The translations under genes were made by a program, and so were the position numbers. Below the pieces are notes generated by a model, which was not told where the DNA came from, made no database searches, and saw only the letters and a program-made list of their open reading frames with translations. A DNA stretch of 59,746 nt from Defluviitaleaceae bacterium (GTDB lineage: Bacteria; Bacillota; Clostridia; Lachnospirales; UBA5962). Shown one piece after another: positions 24,629 through 33,636 of this stretch (within the stretch, counting starts at the first letter, position 1; every line of letters starts with the position of its first letter). Location of the stretch: positions 1-59,746 of the forward strand of contig WRKF01000187.1 in NCBI GenBank assembly GCA_009778165.1. Direction: 5' to 3'.

Positions 24629-24919
24629 CTACTCAATTGTGCCAACGATTGATATGTTTCCACTTCTGAACATACCGAAGCCGTTGTACTGCCAAATCCC
24701 TGCCGATAGAGGGATTTCTCTTGTTGTGTCTGCAACACCAATGGTAATACGTTGTTCCCTGCCGGACGGATCAAACAAGAACAAGTCAACCGAACCACCC
24801 ACAATATCAGAAGTAATGTCTAAAACTAGGGTCTGATTGTTTTCTGCACTAAAAGAACCGGATTCGGAAATATTAAGCTGATTATTCCTGTTTTGCAGAT
24901 TTATAAAGGTACAGGATGA
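24629..24919 (-). pseudogene. C-terminal remnant of an exported beta-sandwich protein
   Basis: 96 codons open on the minus strand between a stop at 24922-24920 and a TAG at 24631-24629, with no usable start codon near the 5' end. The translation is protein-like: QTLVLDITSDIVGGSVDLFL, FDPSGREQRITIGVADTTRE, IPLSAGIWQYNGFGMF and GNISIVGTIE, an alternating hydrophobic pattern of beta strands. It is most likely the end of a gene whose 5' part was lost at a repeat-rich junction. Family not recognised. Confidence 0.55.
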
Positions 24920-25038
24920 TCAGGAGAGATGCATAGCAGAAAAGATGCGGGGCAAAGGCCGAAAGGTTGTCTATGACCTTGATTTGTGATATTATTTAGT
25001 ATGAAAATATCACTATGAAAGATTGGGAGAGGGAGATT

Positions 25039-26070
25039 ATGAAATTACCAAGAGAATATTTTTGTAAGGTTTTGAAGGAGATTTTGGCTATCGACAGCCC
25101 CACCGGGTTCACAAAAAAGGTAACGGCAAAGTTGGAAGAATACGTCAAGGAGCTGGGCTATCCCTATTACTTTACGAATAAAGGCAACCTGATTGTCGAG
25201 GTATCGGGCAAATCCGATAAGAATATAGGAATCTCCACGCATGTGGATACTTTAGGGCTTGCGGTGCGAGGCTTTAACTCCGACGGCACTCTGACCTTCA
25301 TTCGTGTGGGTGGTGCAATTTTGCCGACTTTGGACGGCGAATATTGTCGCATTTATACAAGAGGCGGCAAGGTCTATACAGGAACAATTTTATCCAATGC
25401 ACCCGCTATCCATGTCCATAACGAGGCGCAAAAAATGGAACGCAAGGCAGAAAATATGCACATTCGCTTGGATGAAGAAGTGAAATCCGGCGATGATGCA
25501 AAAAAATTGGGAATTTTGGCAGGCGATTTTATCTGCTATGACACAAAAACCGTTATTACAGACAATGGCTTTATAAAGAGCCGTTTCTTAGACGATAAAT
25601 TATCGACAGCCATATCCCTTGCTATGCTAAAACACCTAAAAAATGAGGCTATAACGCCCTCACATAATGTCAAATTTCTGTTTAGCACCTATGAAGAAGT
25701 GGGGCATGGGTTGGCTCATCTACCCGAAGGCATATCGGAAGTTTTGGCAATGGATATGGGTTGCATTGGCACAGATTTAACCTGTACGGAATACGATGTT
25801 TCCATCTGTGCAGCCGATTCTACCGGTCCGTACGACTATGATTTTACAAGCCGCTTAATCGAACTTGCAAAAATGGCAAAAGTTAGCTATGCTGTTGACA
25901 TCTACCCGAATTATGGGTCGGATGTTTCTGCCGCCCGAGATGCCGGCCATGACGTAGTAGGCGGGTTAATCGGCCCCGGTGTGTCTGCAAGCCATGGCAT
26001 GGAACGCAGTCATATAAAGGCTTGTGAGAATACTTTTGGATTACTGTACGTTTACCTTACCAATAATTAA
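25039..26070 (+). CDS. M42-family metallo-aminopeptidase
   Basis: 343 residues from ATG 25039, with GGGAGA upstream; the ATG at 25015 has no ribosome site. Dinuclear-metal ligands of M42 peptidases are visible: ISTHVDTLGLAV (His, Asp), SRFLDDKLST (bridging Asp), STYEEVGHG (catalytic Glu and ligand Glu), VLAMDMGCIG (Asp) and GVSASHGMERSH (His). It is a cytosolic aminopeptidase forming tetrahedral dodecamers in characterised homologues, trimming peptides to amino acids. It is monocistronic. The exact residue preference cannot be deduced. Confidence 0.92.
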   Translation: MKLPREYFCKVLKEILAIDSPTGFTKKVTAKLEEYVKELGYPYYFTNKGNLIVEVSGKSDKNIGISTHVDTLGLAVRGFNSDGTLTFIRVGGAILPTLDGEYCRIYTRGGKVYTGTILSNAPAIHVHNEAQKMERKAENMHIRLDEEVKSGDDAKKLGILAGDFICYDTKTVITDNGFIKSRFLDDKLSTAISLAMLKHLKNEAITPSHNVKFLFSTYEEVGHGLAHLPEGISEVLAMDMGCIGTDLTCTEYDVSICAADSTGPYDYDFTSRLIELAKMAKVSYAVDIYPNYGSDVSAARDAGHDVVGGLIGPGVSASHGMERSHIKACENTFGLLYVYLTNN

Positions 26071-26135
26071 AAGTAGCGAAACAAGCTAAAAATGTCCGAG
26101 TGGAGTGCATTAATTTTTTTGTTACACCCAAAATT
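26068..26135. repeat. Inverted fragment of the GTCCGAGTGGAGTG repeat
   Basis: TAGCGAAACAAGCTAAAAATGTCCGAGTGGAGTG is close to the reverse complement of the start of the long repeats at 48684 (CACTCCACTCGGACATTTTTCGCTTGTCTCGTTG) and 39622. It fills the gap before ddl and ends in GTTACACCC. Confidence 0.6.
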
Positions 26136-26210
26136 TAAAAAAACAATTGACAAAACCTTTTTTTTCGTGTAATATTGCGTAAAATTATATGAATGGAGGA
26201 TAAAGAAAAT

Positions 26211-27260
26211 ATGAGTAAATTAAATATAGCGGTTATTTTTGGTGGTTGCTCCAACGAACACGATGTTTCTATCGGCTCGGGAGCTACTGTTATACAAGGG
26301 TTAAACAGACAAAAATATAATGTTACGCCTGTTTATATTTCCAGAGAAGGTAAGTGGTTTTTGTTTGAGGGAGAAGATTTTAAAAATATAGAATCAAACA
26401 CCCTTACCCCCCTTATATTTTCCCCTAGCCGTGGGGGTAGCAATTTTTTAGTGCAAAATGGCGACACTTTTTCTGCTTTAGAGATAGATATAGCGTTTCC
26501 TGCCCTTTTGGGGCGGTTTGGCGAAGACGGCACTATACAGGGGCTGTTTGAAATGGCAGGATTGCCCTACGTTGGTTGTGGTGTTTTATCGTCTGCATTG
26601 TGTATGGAAAAGGTGTTTTCTCACGACATTTCTTCCACACTTAACATTCCCCAACCACCCTATATAACCCATGTTTTGGGGGATAATATTAATCTAAAAG
26701 CTATAATAGAAAAGTTGGGGTTACCTTGTTTTGTAAAGCCTGTACGTAGCGGTTCTTCCGTTGGAATCACAAAAGCTAAAACCGAAGAGGAGCTGAAAAC
26801 CGCCATAACAGAGGCTTTCAAACACGACAGCAGACTTATTTTTCAAAAAAATATAGAGGGCAGAGAACTGAAATGTGCCGTTCTTGGTACGGGAGGCGAT
26901 GACACAGTAGCGTCTTTCCCAGGAGAAACTATATACTCCAGTGCAGATTTTTACGACTACGAAGCTAAATATCTGAGTGCGGAAACAAGAAAACAAATAC
27001 CTGCCGATGTTAGCGAGGAAATTGGTGCAAAAGTACAGGGTTTAGCTTTAAAAGTTTTTAAAGCCCTTCATTGTGCTGGGCTATCACGGGTAGACTTCTT
27101 TTTGGAAGACGGCACGGGGGATATTTTGTTTAACGAAATTAACACATTCCCTGCATTTACAGGGGTTAGCATGTATCCCAACCTTTGCAAGCATATGGGC
27201 TATCCCATGGATGTTTTGCTAGACAAACTAATTGAAATAGCTCAAAGGACGGTCAGATAA
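26211..27260 (+). CDS. ddl: D-alanine--D-alanine ligase
   Basis: 349 residues from ATG 26211; GGAGG at 26195 lies just inside an earlier in-frame ATG (26193), which is therefore rejected. ATP-grasp features are IFGGCSNEHDVSIGSG, YVGCGVLSSALCMEK, CFVKPVRSGSSVGITK and LFNEINTFPAFTGVSMYP. The omega loop DFYDYEAKY has Tyr, as in true D-Ala-D-Ala ligases, rather than His as in VanA-type D-lactate ligases. It makes the D-Ala-D-Ala terminus of peptidoglycan precursors in the cytosol. It overlaps the racemase gene by one base, suggesting coordinated supply of D-amino acids. Confidence 0.95.
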   Translation: MSKLNIAVIFGGCSNEHDVSIGSGATVIQGLNRQKYNVTPVYISREGKWFLFEGEDFKNIESNTLTPLIFSPSRGGSNFLVQNGDTFSALEIDIAFPALLGRFGEDGTIQGLFEMAGLPYVGCGVLSSALCMEKVFSHDISSTLNIPQPPYITHVLGDNINLKAIIEKLGLPCFVKPVRSGSSVGITKAKTEEELKTAITEAFKHDSRLIFQKNIEGRELKCAVLGTGGDDTVASFPGETIYSSADFYDYEAKYLSAETRKQIPADVSEEIGAKVQGLALKVFKALHCAGLSRVDFFLEDGTGDILFNEINTFPAFTGVSMYPNLCKHMGYPMDVLLDKLIEIAQRTVR

Positions 27261-27964
27261 TGAGTTTTAACAGCGAATCAGGTCCTTTGCTCGGCGTTTT
27301 AGGGGGCATGGGACCTTTGGCTACTGCCCTCTTTTTGGAAGATATAGCTAACTTTACGGCGGTAAAAAAAGATCAGGATCATTTGGATATAATAATATAC
27401 TCCATGCCCTCTATCCCTGATCGCACAGGATATATACTCGGCAAAACAACCACAAGCCCCCTGCCGGATCTAAAAAAATATATACTGGAATTAAAAGATA
27501 GAGCGGTAGACCTTGTTGCTGTGCCTTGTGTTACTGCCATGTATTTTCACGACAAAATAAGCGAGTTGGGCGTGGAAGTAGCTGATATTTCAAAAATCGC
27601 CGCAAAAAGAGTTGAAAATTTTACAAATGTGGGCATTATGGCAACAACTGCTACTACATCTGCTCGTTTGTTTGAAACAAATTCACAAATAAACTATATT
27701 TTGCCCCAGGAAAAATATCAAAATATGATAATGGACACTATATACACAGCTATAAAAACAGGTAGCGGTTTTGAACACGAAAATTTTAGCCAAATCACGG
27801 CTCATTTAAAAGAAGAGGGAGCAGACGTGGTTATTTTAGGTTGCACAGAGCTTTCTGTTGTGAAACGCCAAATGCAACTTAACGAAGACTTTTTTGTGGA
27901 TTCCCTTAGCGAGCTTGCAAAATATTGTATACGCAGTCTTGGTAAGAGGGTAAAGGGAGAATAA
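27260..27964 (+). CDS. Aspartate/glutamate racemase family protein
   Basis: 234 residues. The pseudo-symmetric racemase fold is shown by LGVLGGMGPLATALF, the first catalytic cysteine in VPCVTAMYF and the second in ILGCTELSVV. It interconverts L- and D-aspartate or glutamate without cofactor. In most homologues the first motif is PCNTAH; here Asn is Val. Overlap with ddl points to D-glutamate or D-aspartate for peptidoglycan (stem peptide or cross-bridge). Aspartate racemase (RacD-like) is slightly more likely than MurI from the sequence style. Confidence 0.88.
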   Translation: MSFNSESGPLLGVLGGMGPLATALFLEDIANFTAVKKDQDHLDIIIYSMPSIPDRTGYILGKTTTSPLPDLKKYILELKDRAVDLVAVPCVTAMYFHDKISELGVEVADISKIAAKRVENFTNVGIMATTATTSARLFETNSQINYILPQEKYQNMIMDTIYTAIKTGSGFEHENFSQITAHLKEEGADVVILGCTELSVVKRQMQLNEDFFVDSLSELAKYCIRSLGKRVKGE

Positions 27965-27967
27965 AGC

Positions 27968-28792
27968 ATGATAAATGAACGTATAAACAACGCATATGAT
28001 TTTATAGCTGACAAAGGCAATTTTTCTCCCAAGGTAGGTCTTATCCTTGGTAGTGGTCTTGGCGACTTTGCTAATACACTAGAAAACCCAACAGCTATCC
28101 CGTTTGGTGACATTCCAAACTTCCCCAAACCTACCGTTGAAGGGCACACGGGGGCTTTTGTTTTCGGTAAACACAAGGGGTTGGAGGTGGTGGCACTACA
28201 GGGGCGTATACATTATTACGAAGGCTACACAATGGAAGAGGTCACAATGCCTGTTCGTATAATGAAAAAATTTGGTACACACACAGTTATTATTACAAAT
28301 GCAGCGGGGGGCGTAAATGAAAGTTTTGGTGCCGGAACTTTAATGCAGATAACAGACCACATAAATTTTAGTGGCGGCAATCCCCTTATTGGCCCCAATA
28401 TAGCCGAGTTCGGCCCTCGTTTTCCAGACTGCACAAACATCTACACAAAAGATTTAGTCGAAAAATTGAACCAAGCAGCAACCAAAGCTGAAATAACTCT
28501 TCAAAAAGGAGTTTATATTATGTTCAGCGGGCCAAATTATGAAACCCCGGCAGAAATACGTTTTTGCCGTACAATTGGGGCAGACGCAGTTGGAATGAGT
28601 ACCGTGCCGGAAGCAATAGTGGCTGCTCATGCAAATATGCGGGTCATGGGCATATCCTGTGTTACAAACGCCGCCGCAGGCATACTAGACCAAGAGCTAA
28701 ACCATGCAGAGGTTGTAGAAGTGGCAAACAGAGTAAAAGCCGATTTTACAAAGCTCCTTTCCCTTGCAATTGAAATAGGGTCAGGAAAATGA
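27968..28792 (+). CDS. punA: Purine nucleoside phosphorylase
   Basis: 274 residues of the trimeric PNP family: GLILGSGLGDFA (phosphate loop), GHTGAFVFGKHKG, LQGRIHYYEGY, VIITNAAGGVNESF, and FSGPNYETPAEIRFCRTIGAD with GMSTVPEAIVAAH. It splits inosine and guanosine to base plus ribose-1-phosphate for purine salvage in the cytosol. GGGAG lies 8 bases before the ATG. Its link to the ddl-racemase genes is positional (same operon), not metabolic. Confidence 0.95.
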   Translation: MINERINNAYDFIADKGNFSPKVGLILGSGLGDFANTLENPTAIPFGDIPNFPKPTVEGHTGAFVFGKHKGLEVVALQGRIHYYEGYTMEEVTMPVRIMKKFGTHTVIITNAAGGVNESFGAGTLMQITDHINFSGGNPLIGPNIAEFGPRFPDCTNIYTKDLVEKLNQAATKAEITLQKGVYIMFSGPNYETPAEIRFCRTIGADAVGMSTVPEAIVAAHANMRVMGISCVTNAAAGILDQELNHAEVVEVANRVKADFTKLLSLAIEIGSGK

Positions 28793-29964
28793 ACCTAAAA
28801 GGACATAGCCAAAAAAAAGTTTGGGCTTTGCAGGGAGGGATTATATTAATATCTGCCGCTCTGCTTTTTGTGGGGAATTTGTGGGTAACATCTTTAAATC
28901 ACGATTCCAATAATGATGGGACAGTACAAGAGTTTCGCCAAAATGTTAACGCTCAAGTGATTGAGATTTTTTCTGTGGAAACTATCGACGACCCTATTGG
29001 TATTACAACAACAACTCTTTTTGTGGCTGTGCTACCGGAAGAAGATAACAGAGAGGTGGTTGGTATGCAACAGATTTTTCAGCATCACGGGGCTATACCT
29101 CCTCCATCTCGCCATGTACAAGTTGGGGATAGGGTGCTAATGCAGATTCATGAGGGCTATAATCTGTTTGAAGTGGTGGGTTTTTTGCGTATACAATATA
29201 TCGCTGTTTTGGGGGTTCTGGTTGTTGTTGTCGTTGTGGCATTCGGTAAAATTCAAGGAATAAATTCCATTGTGGCTTTAGCTCTTACTATTGGTTCAAT
29301 ATTTTTAGTTTTTGTACCCGCAATTGTGGCGGGAGCAAATATTTTTTGGGCTGCCATTTTGGTGTGTTTGTATAGTGCAGTTACCACACTGCTTATTGTT
29401 ATTGGGCCAAACAAAAAGGCCTTTTGTACAATAATTGGCTGTATAAGCTCAATTGCTTTTGTAGCTATAACTGTTTTGGTGATGGATACATTTATGCAAA
29501 TGACTGGGTTTTTGGACAGCGACATGGGAGCTTTGTTTATTGCTAACCCCAATATTAGCCTAACCGGGATTATTTTTGCCGGCATAGTAATCGGAGCATT
29601 TGGTGCAGTTATGGATGTTTCCATGAGTATTTCATCTGCACTGTGGGAAGTGTGCCAAGCCGGGAATCACAGTTTTAAGAGCCTGTACAAATCCGGTTTA
29701 ACAATCGGCAAAGACATTTTGGGTACAATGGCGAATACCCTGATTTTGGCATATATCGGTAGCTCGCTAAGTATAATTTTACTTATTTTCCACATCCATT
29801 ACCACAATATCTTTGCGATATTTCATGAAGAAATGATAATTGCAGAGCTACTGCGGGCTTTTGCCGGTATTGTTGGCATATTTTTGGCAATACCGATTAC
29901 CACACTAGTTTGCGGGTGGATGTACAGTACCAATAATCAAGAAACTCAAGAAGCACAGCACTAA
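28789..29964 (+). CDS. YibE/F family membrane protein
   Basis: 391 residues, starting inside the punA stop (ATGA overlap). One N-terminal helix, an extracellular beta-rich segment of about 100 residues (QVIEIFSVETIDDP to RHVQVGDRVLMQI), then about seven transmembrane helices with the family pattern GAFGAVMDVSMSISSALWE and DILGTMANTLILAYIG. The family is widespread in Firmicutes and is of unproven function, possibly transport. It is the last gene of ddl-racemase-punA-yibE/F. Confidence 0.88.
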   Translation: MNLKGHSQKKVWALQGGIILISAALLFVGNLWVTSLNHDSNNDGTVQEFRQNVNAQVIEIFSVETIDDPIGITTTTLFVAVLPEEDNREVVGMQQIFQHHGAIPPPSRHVQVGDRVLMQIHEGYNLFEVVGFLRIQYIAVLGVLVVVVVVAFGKIQGINSIVALALTIGSIFLVFVPAIVAGANIFWAAILVCLYSAVTTLLIVIGPNKKAFCTIIGCISSIAFVAITVLVMDTFMQMTGFLDSDMGALFIANPNISLTGIIFAGIVIGAFGAVMDVSMSISSALWEVCQAGNHSFKSLYKSGLTIGKDILGTMANTLILAYIGSSLSIILLIFHIHYHNIFAIFHEEMIIAELLRAFAGIVGIFLAIPITTLVCGWMYSTNNQETQEAQH

Positions 29965-29974
29965 ATTTAATGAA

Positions 29975-30023
29975 AGCAAATTAACTTTTGTGACTTAAAA
30001 AGATAAGAAAAAGTTAATTTGCC
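29975..30023. repeat. Stem-loop element, family A copy 3
   Basis: GCAAATTAACTTTT and AAAAGTTAATTTGC (14-bp stem) immediately follow the yibE/F stop. It lies between two convergent operons and may serve as terminator for both. Confidence 0.8.
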
Positions 30024-30070
30024 ATGTAGCTCCAAAATAATAAGTCCCAAGCCTTTTATCTATGCCCTTT

Positions 30071-31357
30071 TTATCTAAGCCCAAAATAATCCCTTACCAT
30101 ACCAATATAATATAGCGATCCAAAAGCACATATACAATTGCCCTCCTCGGTCTTTGCCATTTCCAAAGCCAAATCTATTGCTCCACTCACGCTCGAAGAG
30201 GGGGTAGCTTTACCGCCTTTAGATTCTATATATACAGCAAGATCTTGAGCTTTCATGGCTTTTTCGTTAACCGGAGTTACGGTTATAAAATGCTTTGCCA
30301 TCGGCATAACCTGTGCCAACATTTTTTCATATTCTTTGTGAGCAAGAAATCCCACTATAAATATGAATTTTCTGTTTGGAAAAAGTATTCTCATATTAGA
30401 AACAAGAGTAGTAGCCCCCTGTATATTGTGAGCCCCGTCCAACAAAAACAATGGTTCTTTACTTAACAGCTCCATGCGTCCGGGCCATGTGGCTTTTTCC
30501 AACCCTTTTTGTATATGTTCTACAGAAATCTCCATTTTTGAAAGCTGCAAAACTGCTTCTATTGCCACACTGGCATTATATACCTGGTACTGACCCAACA
30601 TTTTTATGCTGTAATCAATGTTTTTGTAAGAAAAGGTTTGCCCTTGCAAATCATATGTTTTTGGTACAATATTAATCGGGTTTACAAGATTCATAGTGGC
30701 ATCTTGTTTATTACACTTGTCTTTAATAACCTCTGTTACACTGTCCCCTTGGGGGTATACGACCACTGTGCCGTTTTGTTTTATTATCCCCGCTTTTTTT
30801 GCTGCGATCTCCTCCAGTGTATTGCCCAACACCTCCATATGATCATAGCTTATGGTCGTTATTACAGAAACTTCGGACTTATCAATAACATTGGTAGAAT
30901 CCAAATCCCCTCCAAGCCCTACCTCTAACACCACAATATCGCAATTTTGGTTTTTGAAATAAACAAAACACATGGCGGTTAGCACCTCAAACCATGTCGG
31001 TCCTTCCTCTTTGCTCCAGTTTTGCTCAATAATATCTCGTATTTGAGTTAATATTTGAACTATTTCGTCATTTGTTATCTCTTGCTCCCCTACCTGTATA
31101 CGCTCATTAAAACGCTGTATATAGGGAGATGTAAACAACCCTACCTTATATCCTGCCTCTTTTATTATATGATACACAAAAGAGGACGTGGAACCCTTGC
31201 CGTTTGTGCCGGCTATATGCACAAATTTCAGCTGCTTTTGCGGATCGCCCAAATACTGCATTAGTTTTGCTATACGCTCCAATCCCATTTTTGTACCAAA
31301 CATCTGGCGGCTGTTTAAATATTCCAGAGCTTGGTCATATGTCATTTGGTTTTTCAT
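30071..31357 (-). CDS. folC: Folylpolyglutamate synthase / dihydrofolate synthase
   Basis: 428 residues. Mur-ligase-like ATP site IAGTNGKGSTSSFVYHI, FTSPYIQRFNERIQV, VGLGGDLDSTNVID, the lysine loop ISYDHMEVLGNTLEEIAAKKAGI, and FLLDGAHNIQGA in the C-terminal domain. It adds glutamate to folates, keeping them in the cytosol. Its start lies inside the FUSC gene (23-base overlap), so the two are co-transcribed. Confidence 0.95.
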   Translation of the reverse strand: MKNQMTYDQALEYLNSRQMFGTKMGLERIAKLMQYLGDPQKQLKFVHIAGTNGKGSTSSFVYHIIKEAGYKVGLFTSPYIQRFNERIQVGEQEITNDEIVQILTQIRDIIEQNWSKEEGPTWFEVLTAMCFVYFKNQNCDIVVLEVGLGGDLDSTNVIDKSEVSVITTISYDHMEVLGNTLEEIAAKKAGIIKQNGTVVVYPQGDSVTEVIKDKCNKQDATMNLVNPINIVPKTYDLQGQTFSYKNIDYSIKMLGQYQVYNASVAIEAVLQLSKMEISVEHIQKGLEKATWPGRMELLSKEPLFLLDGAHNIQGATTLVSNMRILFPNRKFIFIVGFLAHKEYEKMLAQVMPMAKHFITVTPVNEKAMKAQDLAVYIESKGGKATPSSSVSGAIDLALEMAKTEEGNCICAFGSLYYIGMVRDYFGLR

Positions 31358-31940
31358 CTTTGTTTTTTACCCTTTCTTTATTTTCTTGCGTTTCTTCTTT
31401 TGGCTCCTCTACCGATTCTTCTGTAATAACTTCGGCTTTAGGCTTAAACAAATATCTGTTTATAAGTACAGCTAGCACAATACCAAAAACGGTGTCTATT
31501 GTGCGGTTTATCGCATATGTTACAGAATCATAATCTGCTCCCAATATAATCATAAGGTAAACGACGCATCCAATAACGATAGAACCCTTAATATTTAGCA
31601 TATTGCAAATATGGATAAGAACAACAACCCCTACCGCAATCCAAAAGTAATATCCAAAAATAGTTGCACCATAAACATCGGTAAATATATGGACGAAAAC
31701 ACTTCCAAAGATAGCACCTATTATTGTGCCAATTGTGCGGTTCCTGCCTTCTGTTATAGATTTTTCTACGCTATCTTGCATACAGATAAGTATTGCAATT
31801 AAAGCAAAAGAAACCCCTTCTCTGTTTATTGAGCTATAAAAAACAAGAGCTATAAAGATCGCTATTGCAGTTTTTATATTTCTAAAGCCAGGGGGCGGTG
31901 TTTTTTTGATTATTTTTTTTATTTCTAAAATATATTTCAT
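31335..31940 (-). CDS. FUSC / aromatic acid exporter family membrane protein
   Basis: 201 residues. Four to five transmembrane helices follow the family motif GFRNIKTAIAIFIALVFY; RNRTIGTIIGAIFGSVF and AINRTIDTVFGIVLAVLINR repeat the typical R-x2-GTxxG helix pattern. The cytoplasmic C-terminal 35 residues are strongly charged (Glu/Lys). It corresponds to the membrane half of ArAE-type exporters, with no large soluble domain. The substrate is unknown. Overlaps folC. Confidence 0.82.
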   Translation of the reverse strand: MKYILEIKKIIKKTPPPGFRNIKTAIAIFIALVFYSSINREGVSFALIAILICMQDSVEKSITEGRNRTIGTIIGAIFGSVFVHIFTDVYGATIFGYYFWIAVGVVVLIHICNMLNIKGSIVIGCVVYLMIILGADYDSVTYAINRTIDTVFGIVLAVLINRYLFKPKAEVITEESVEEPKEETQENKERVKNKDEKPNDI

Positions 31941-31989
31941 AGGCCTTTCTGATTTTCATAAAACCATATCTTCCGCAGCTTTTTTCTGG

Positions 31990-32502
31990 TCAAAGTTTCA
32001 ACCGCATTTGTTCTAATTTTTCCATTGTTTCTTTGTCCAGGTTATCTATTAGCAAATTGTTTTTTATTGGACGCTTACCGGCTATTTTTGAGATATTACG
32101 CAAGGCTGTTTTTACCTCTTCTTCAAACACGGGAGCAGACACAACAAAAGCTCCGGAACCTATTATAATAATTTGCTCCGTAGCATCGGATGTCGCCACC
32201 CGTACAGTATATTTTTTGGCAAGAATTTTTGCAGTTCGCTCTATATAGGTATCTGCTGTTTCCTTTTCTCGTGTATAAACCACTATAATATTGTTCTTGT
32301 GTTCTATGTTTTCCACCCCACCGTTCACTTTGTGGGCATCAAATACCAAAATAATATTCTCTTGGGTAAAACCGGAAAAATTGGTCAACATCTCCATAAG
32401 GCGTGTGCGTGCGTGGTCAAGAGATTTTTCTGCAAGGATTTTTAAATCTTTCAAATAAAATATAATGTTGTAGCCGTCTACAAGAAGATATTTGGTATTC
32501 AA
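31990..32502 (-). CDS. rae1: NYN-domain ribonuclease, Rae1/YacP-like
   Basis: 170 residues from TTG 32502, with AAAGGA 9 bases upstream at the end of rlmB. PIN-like NYN fold: YLLVDGYNIIF (catalytic Asp), ARTRLMEMLTNFSGF, ILVFDAHKVNGG (Asp), YTREKETADTYIER (acidic) and VRVATSDATEQIII. B. subtilis Rae1 is a ribosome-associated endoribonuclease that cuts mRNA in the A site. The order cysS-mrnC-rlmB-rae1 is the same as in Bacillus, which supports the call. Confidence 0.9.
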   Translation of the reverse strand: MNTKYLLVDGYNIIFYLKDLKILAEKSLDHARTRLMEMLTNFSGFTQENIILVFDAHKVNGGVENIEHKNNIIVVYTREKETADTYIERTAKILAKKYTVRVATSDATEQIIIIGSGAFVVSAPVFEEEVKTALRNISKIAGKRPIKNNLLIDNLDKETMEKLEQMRLKL

Positions 32503-32503
32503 C

Positions 32504-33241
32504 TTATGCCATCCTTTGCTTTACAACCTCGTACATTACAAGAGCGGCAGCAACAGATGCATTGTGAGAAGGTATACGACCATACATTGGTATTTTGGCT
32601 ATAAAATCGCATTTTTTTGTGATTAGTTGCCCCAACCCCTCTTCCTCTGCACCTATACACAAAGCCAAAGGAACACGGAAATCCACATTAAAATAGTGCT
32701 TACCCCTGGCATCTGCACCTATTATCCAAACATTTTGCTTTTTTAGCTTGTCTATCGTTTGAGCAATATTTGCCACTTTTGCTATAGGAATATAATTTAT
32801 TGCACCTGCCGATGTTTTTTCTACCGTTGCAGTAATACCTACCGCTCTTCGGGCAGGGATAATAATACCGTGAGCTCCGGCTCCCTCTGCCGATCGTATA
32901 ATCGCACCAAAGTTGTGGGGATCTTTAATGTTGTTTAATATTATTATAAAAGGGTCTTGTTGTTTTTCTTTTGCATTCGCCAAAATATCGGCTATTGTAG
33001 CGTAGTCTACAGCAGGAGCAAGGGCGACTACACCTTGGTGAGCCTCTGCCAAAGTGTCCAACTGTTTTTTGCTAACACGCTCTATTTTAATGCCCATTTC
33101 TCTGGCTTTTGCAAAAACTGCTCTTATACTACCCTCTGTGTCTCCATCTTTTATCAGGATTTTGTCTAAATGCCGACCTGCATCCAATGCTTCCAATACA
33201 GCTTTGCGCCCTTGTATTATTGCACCTTTGTTATCGTCCAT
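32504..33241 (-). CDS. rlmB: 23S rRNA (guanosine-2'-O)-methyltransferase RlmB-type
   Basis: 245 residues from ATG 33241, which overlaps the mrnC stop by one base. N-terminal L30e-like substrate domain (IQGRKAVLEALDAGRHLDKI), then the SPOUT knot: LNNIKDPHNFGAIIRSAEGAG, CIGAEEEGLG and IPSHNASVAAALVMYE. The last motif is usually SLNVSVA; His replaces Leu. It methylates a loop guanosine of 23S rRNA (G2251 in E. coli). Fits the conserved cysS neighbourhood. Confidence 0.93.
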   Translation of the reverse strand: MDDNKGAIIQGRKAVLEALDAGRHLDKILIKDGDTEGSIRAVFAKAREMGIKIERVSKKQLDTLAEAHQGVVALAPAVDYATIADILANAKEKQQDPFIIILNNIKDPHNFGAIIRSAEGAGAHGIIIPARRAVGITATVEKTSAGAINYIPIAKVANIAQTIDKLKKQNVWIIGADARGKHYFNVDFRVPLALCIGAEEEGLGQLITKKCDFIAKIPMYGRIPSHNASVAAALVMYEVVKQRMA

Positions 33242-33636
33242 CAAATTTGTTCCTTTTCTTTGTCTGATTCTTTGTCTGTGTATACTATCTCAAAAATATG
33301 GTACAACCTATCATTTTTACCTTTTAGGTAAAGATAACCAAACAATGCTTCTACTCCCGTAGCGTGGCGATATTCCAAAACCGTAGCACTTTTTGGGGCT
33401 TTAGCGTTAAAATTGCGTCCTCTCTTTAAAATTGCTGCCTCTTCTTCTGTAGCTATTTCCAGGAGTTTGTTGTACATTTGGCTCTGACCTTTGGCACTAA
33501 CATACGGCATGGCTTTTTTGTGCAATTGGTGTATGCTATAGGTTTTCACGATTCTCTCCCTAACCATCACCTCAAAAACAGCGTCCCCTATATATGCCAA
33601 TGCACCGGGGCTTAGAGCCTCTATTTCTTTATTCAA
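33241..33636 (-). CDS. mrnC: Mini-ribonuclease 3
   Basis: 131 residues starting at TTG 33636, inside the last codons of cysS; GGTGGAG precedes it. RNase III-like catalytic domain without a dsRBD: LSPGALAYIGDAVFEVMVRE, YVSAKGQSQMYNKLLE, ILKRGRNFNAKAP and ATGVEALFGYLYL. It matures the ends of 23S rRNA in Firmicutes. The 8-base overlap with cysS indicates translational coupling. Confidence 0.95.
   Translation of the reverse strand: MNKEIEALSPGALAYIGDAVFEVMVRERIVKTYSIHQLHKKAMPYVSAKGQSQMYNKLLEIATEEEAAILKRGRNFNAKAPKSATVLEYRHATGVEALFGYLYLKGKNDRLYHIFEIVYTDKESDKEKEQI

Noticed and set aside
24546-24836. Plus-strand 96-codon frame opposite the 24.6-24.9 kb remnant
   Set aside because: Poor protein character and no ribosome site; the minus-strand frame has clear domain-like sequence.
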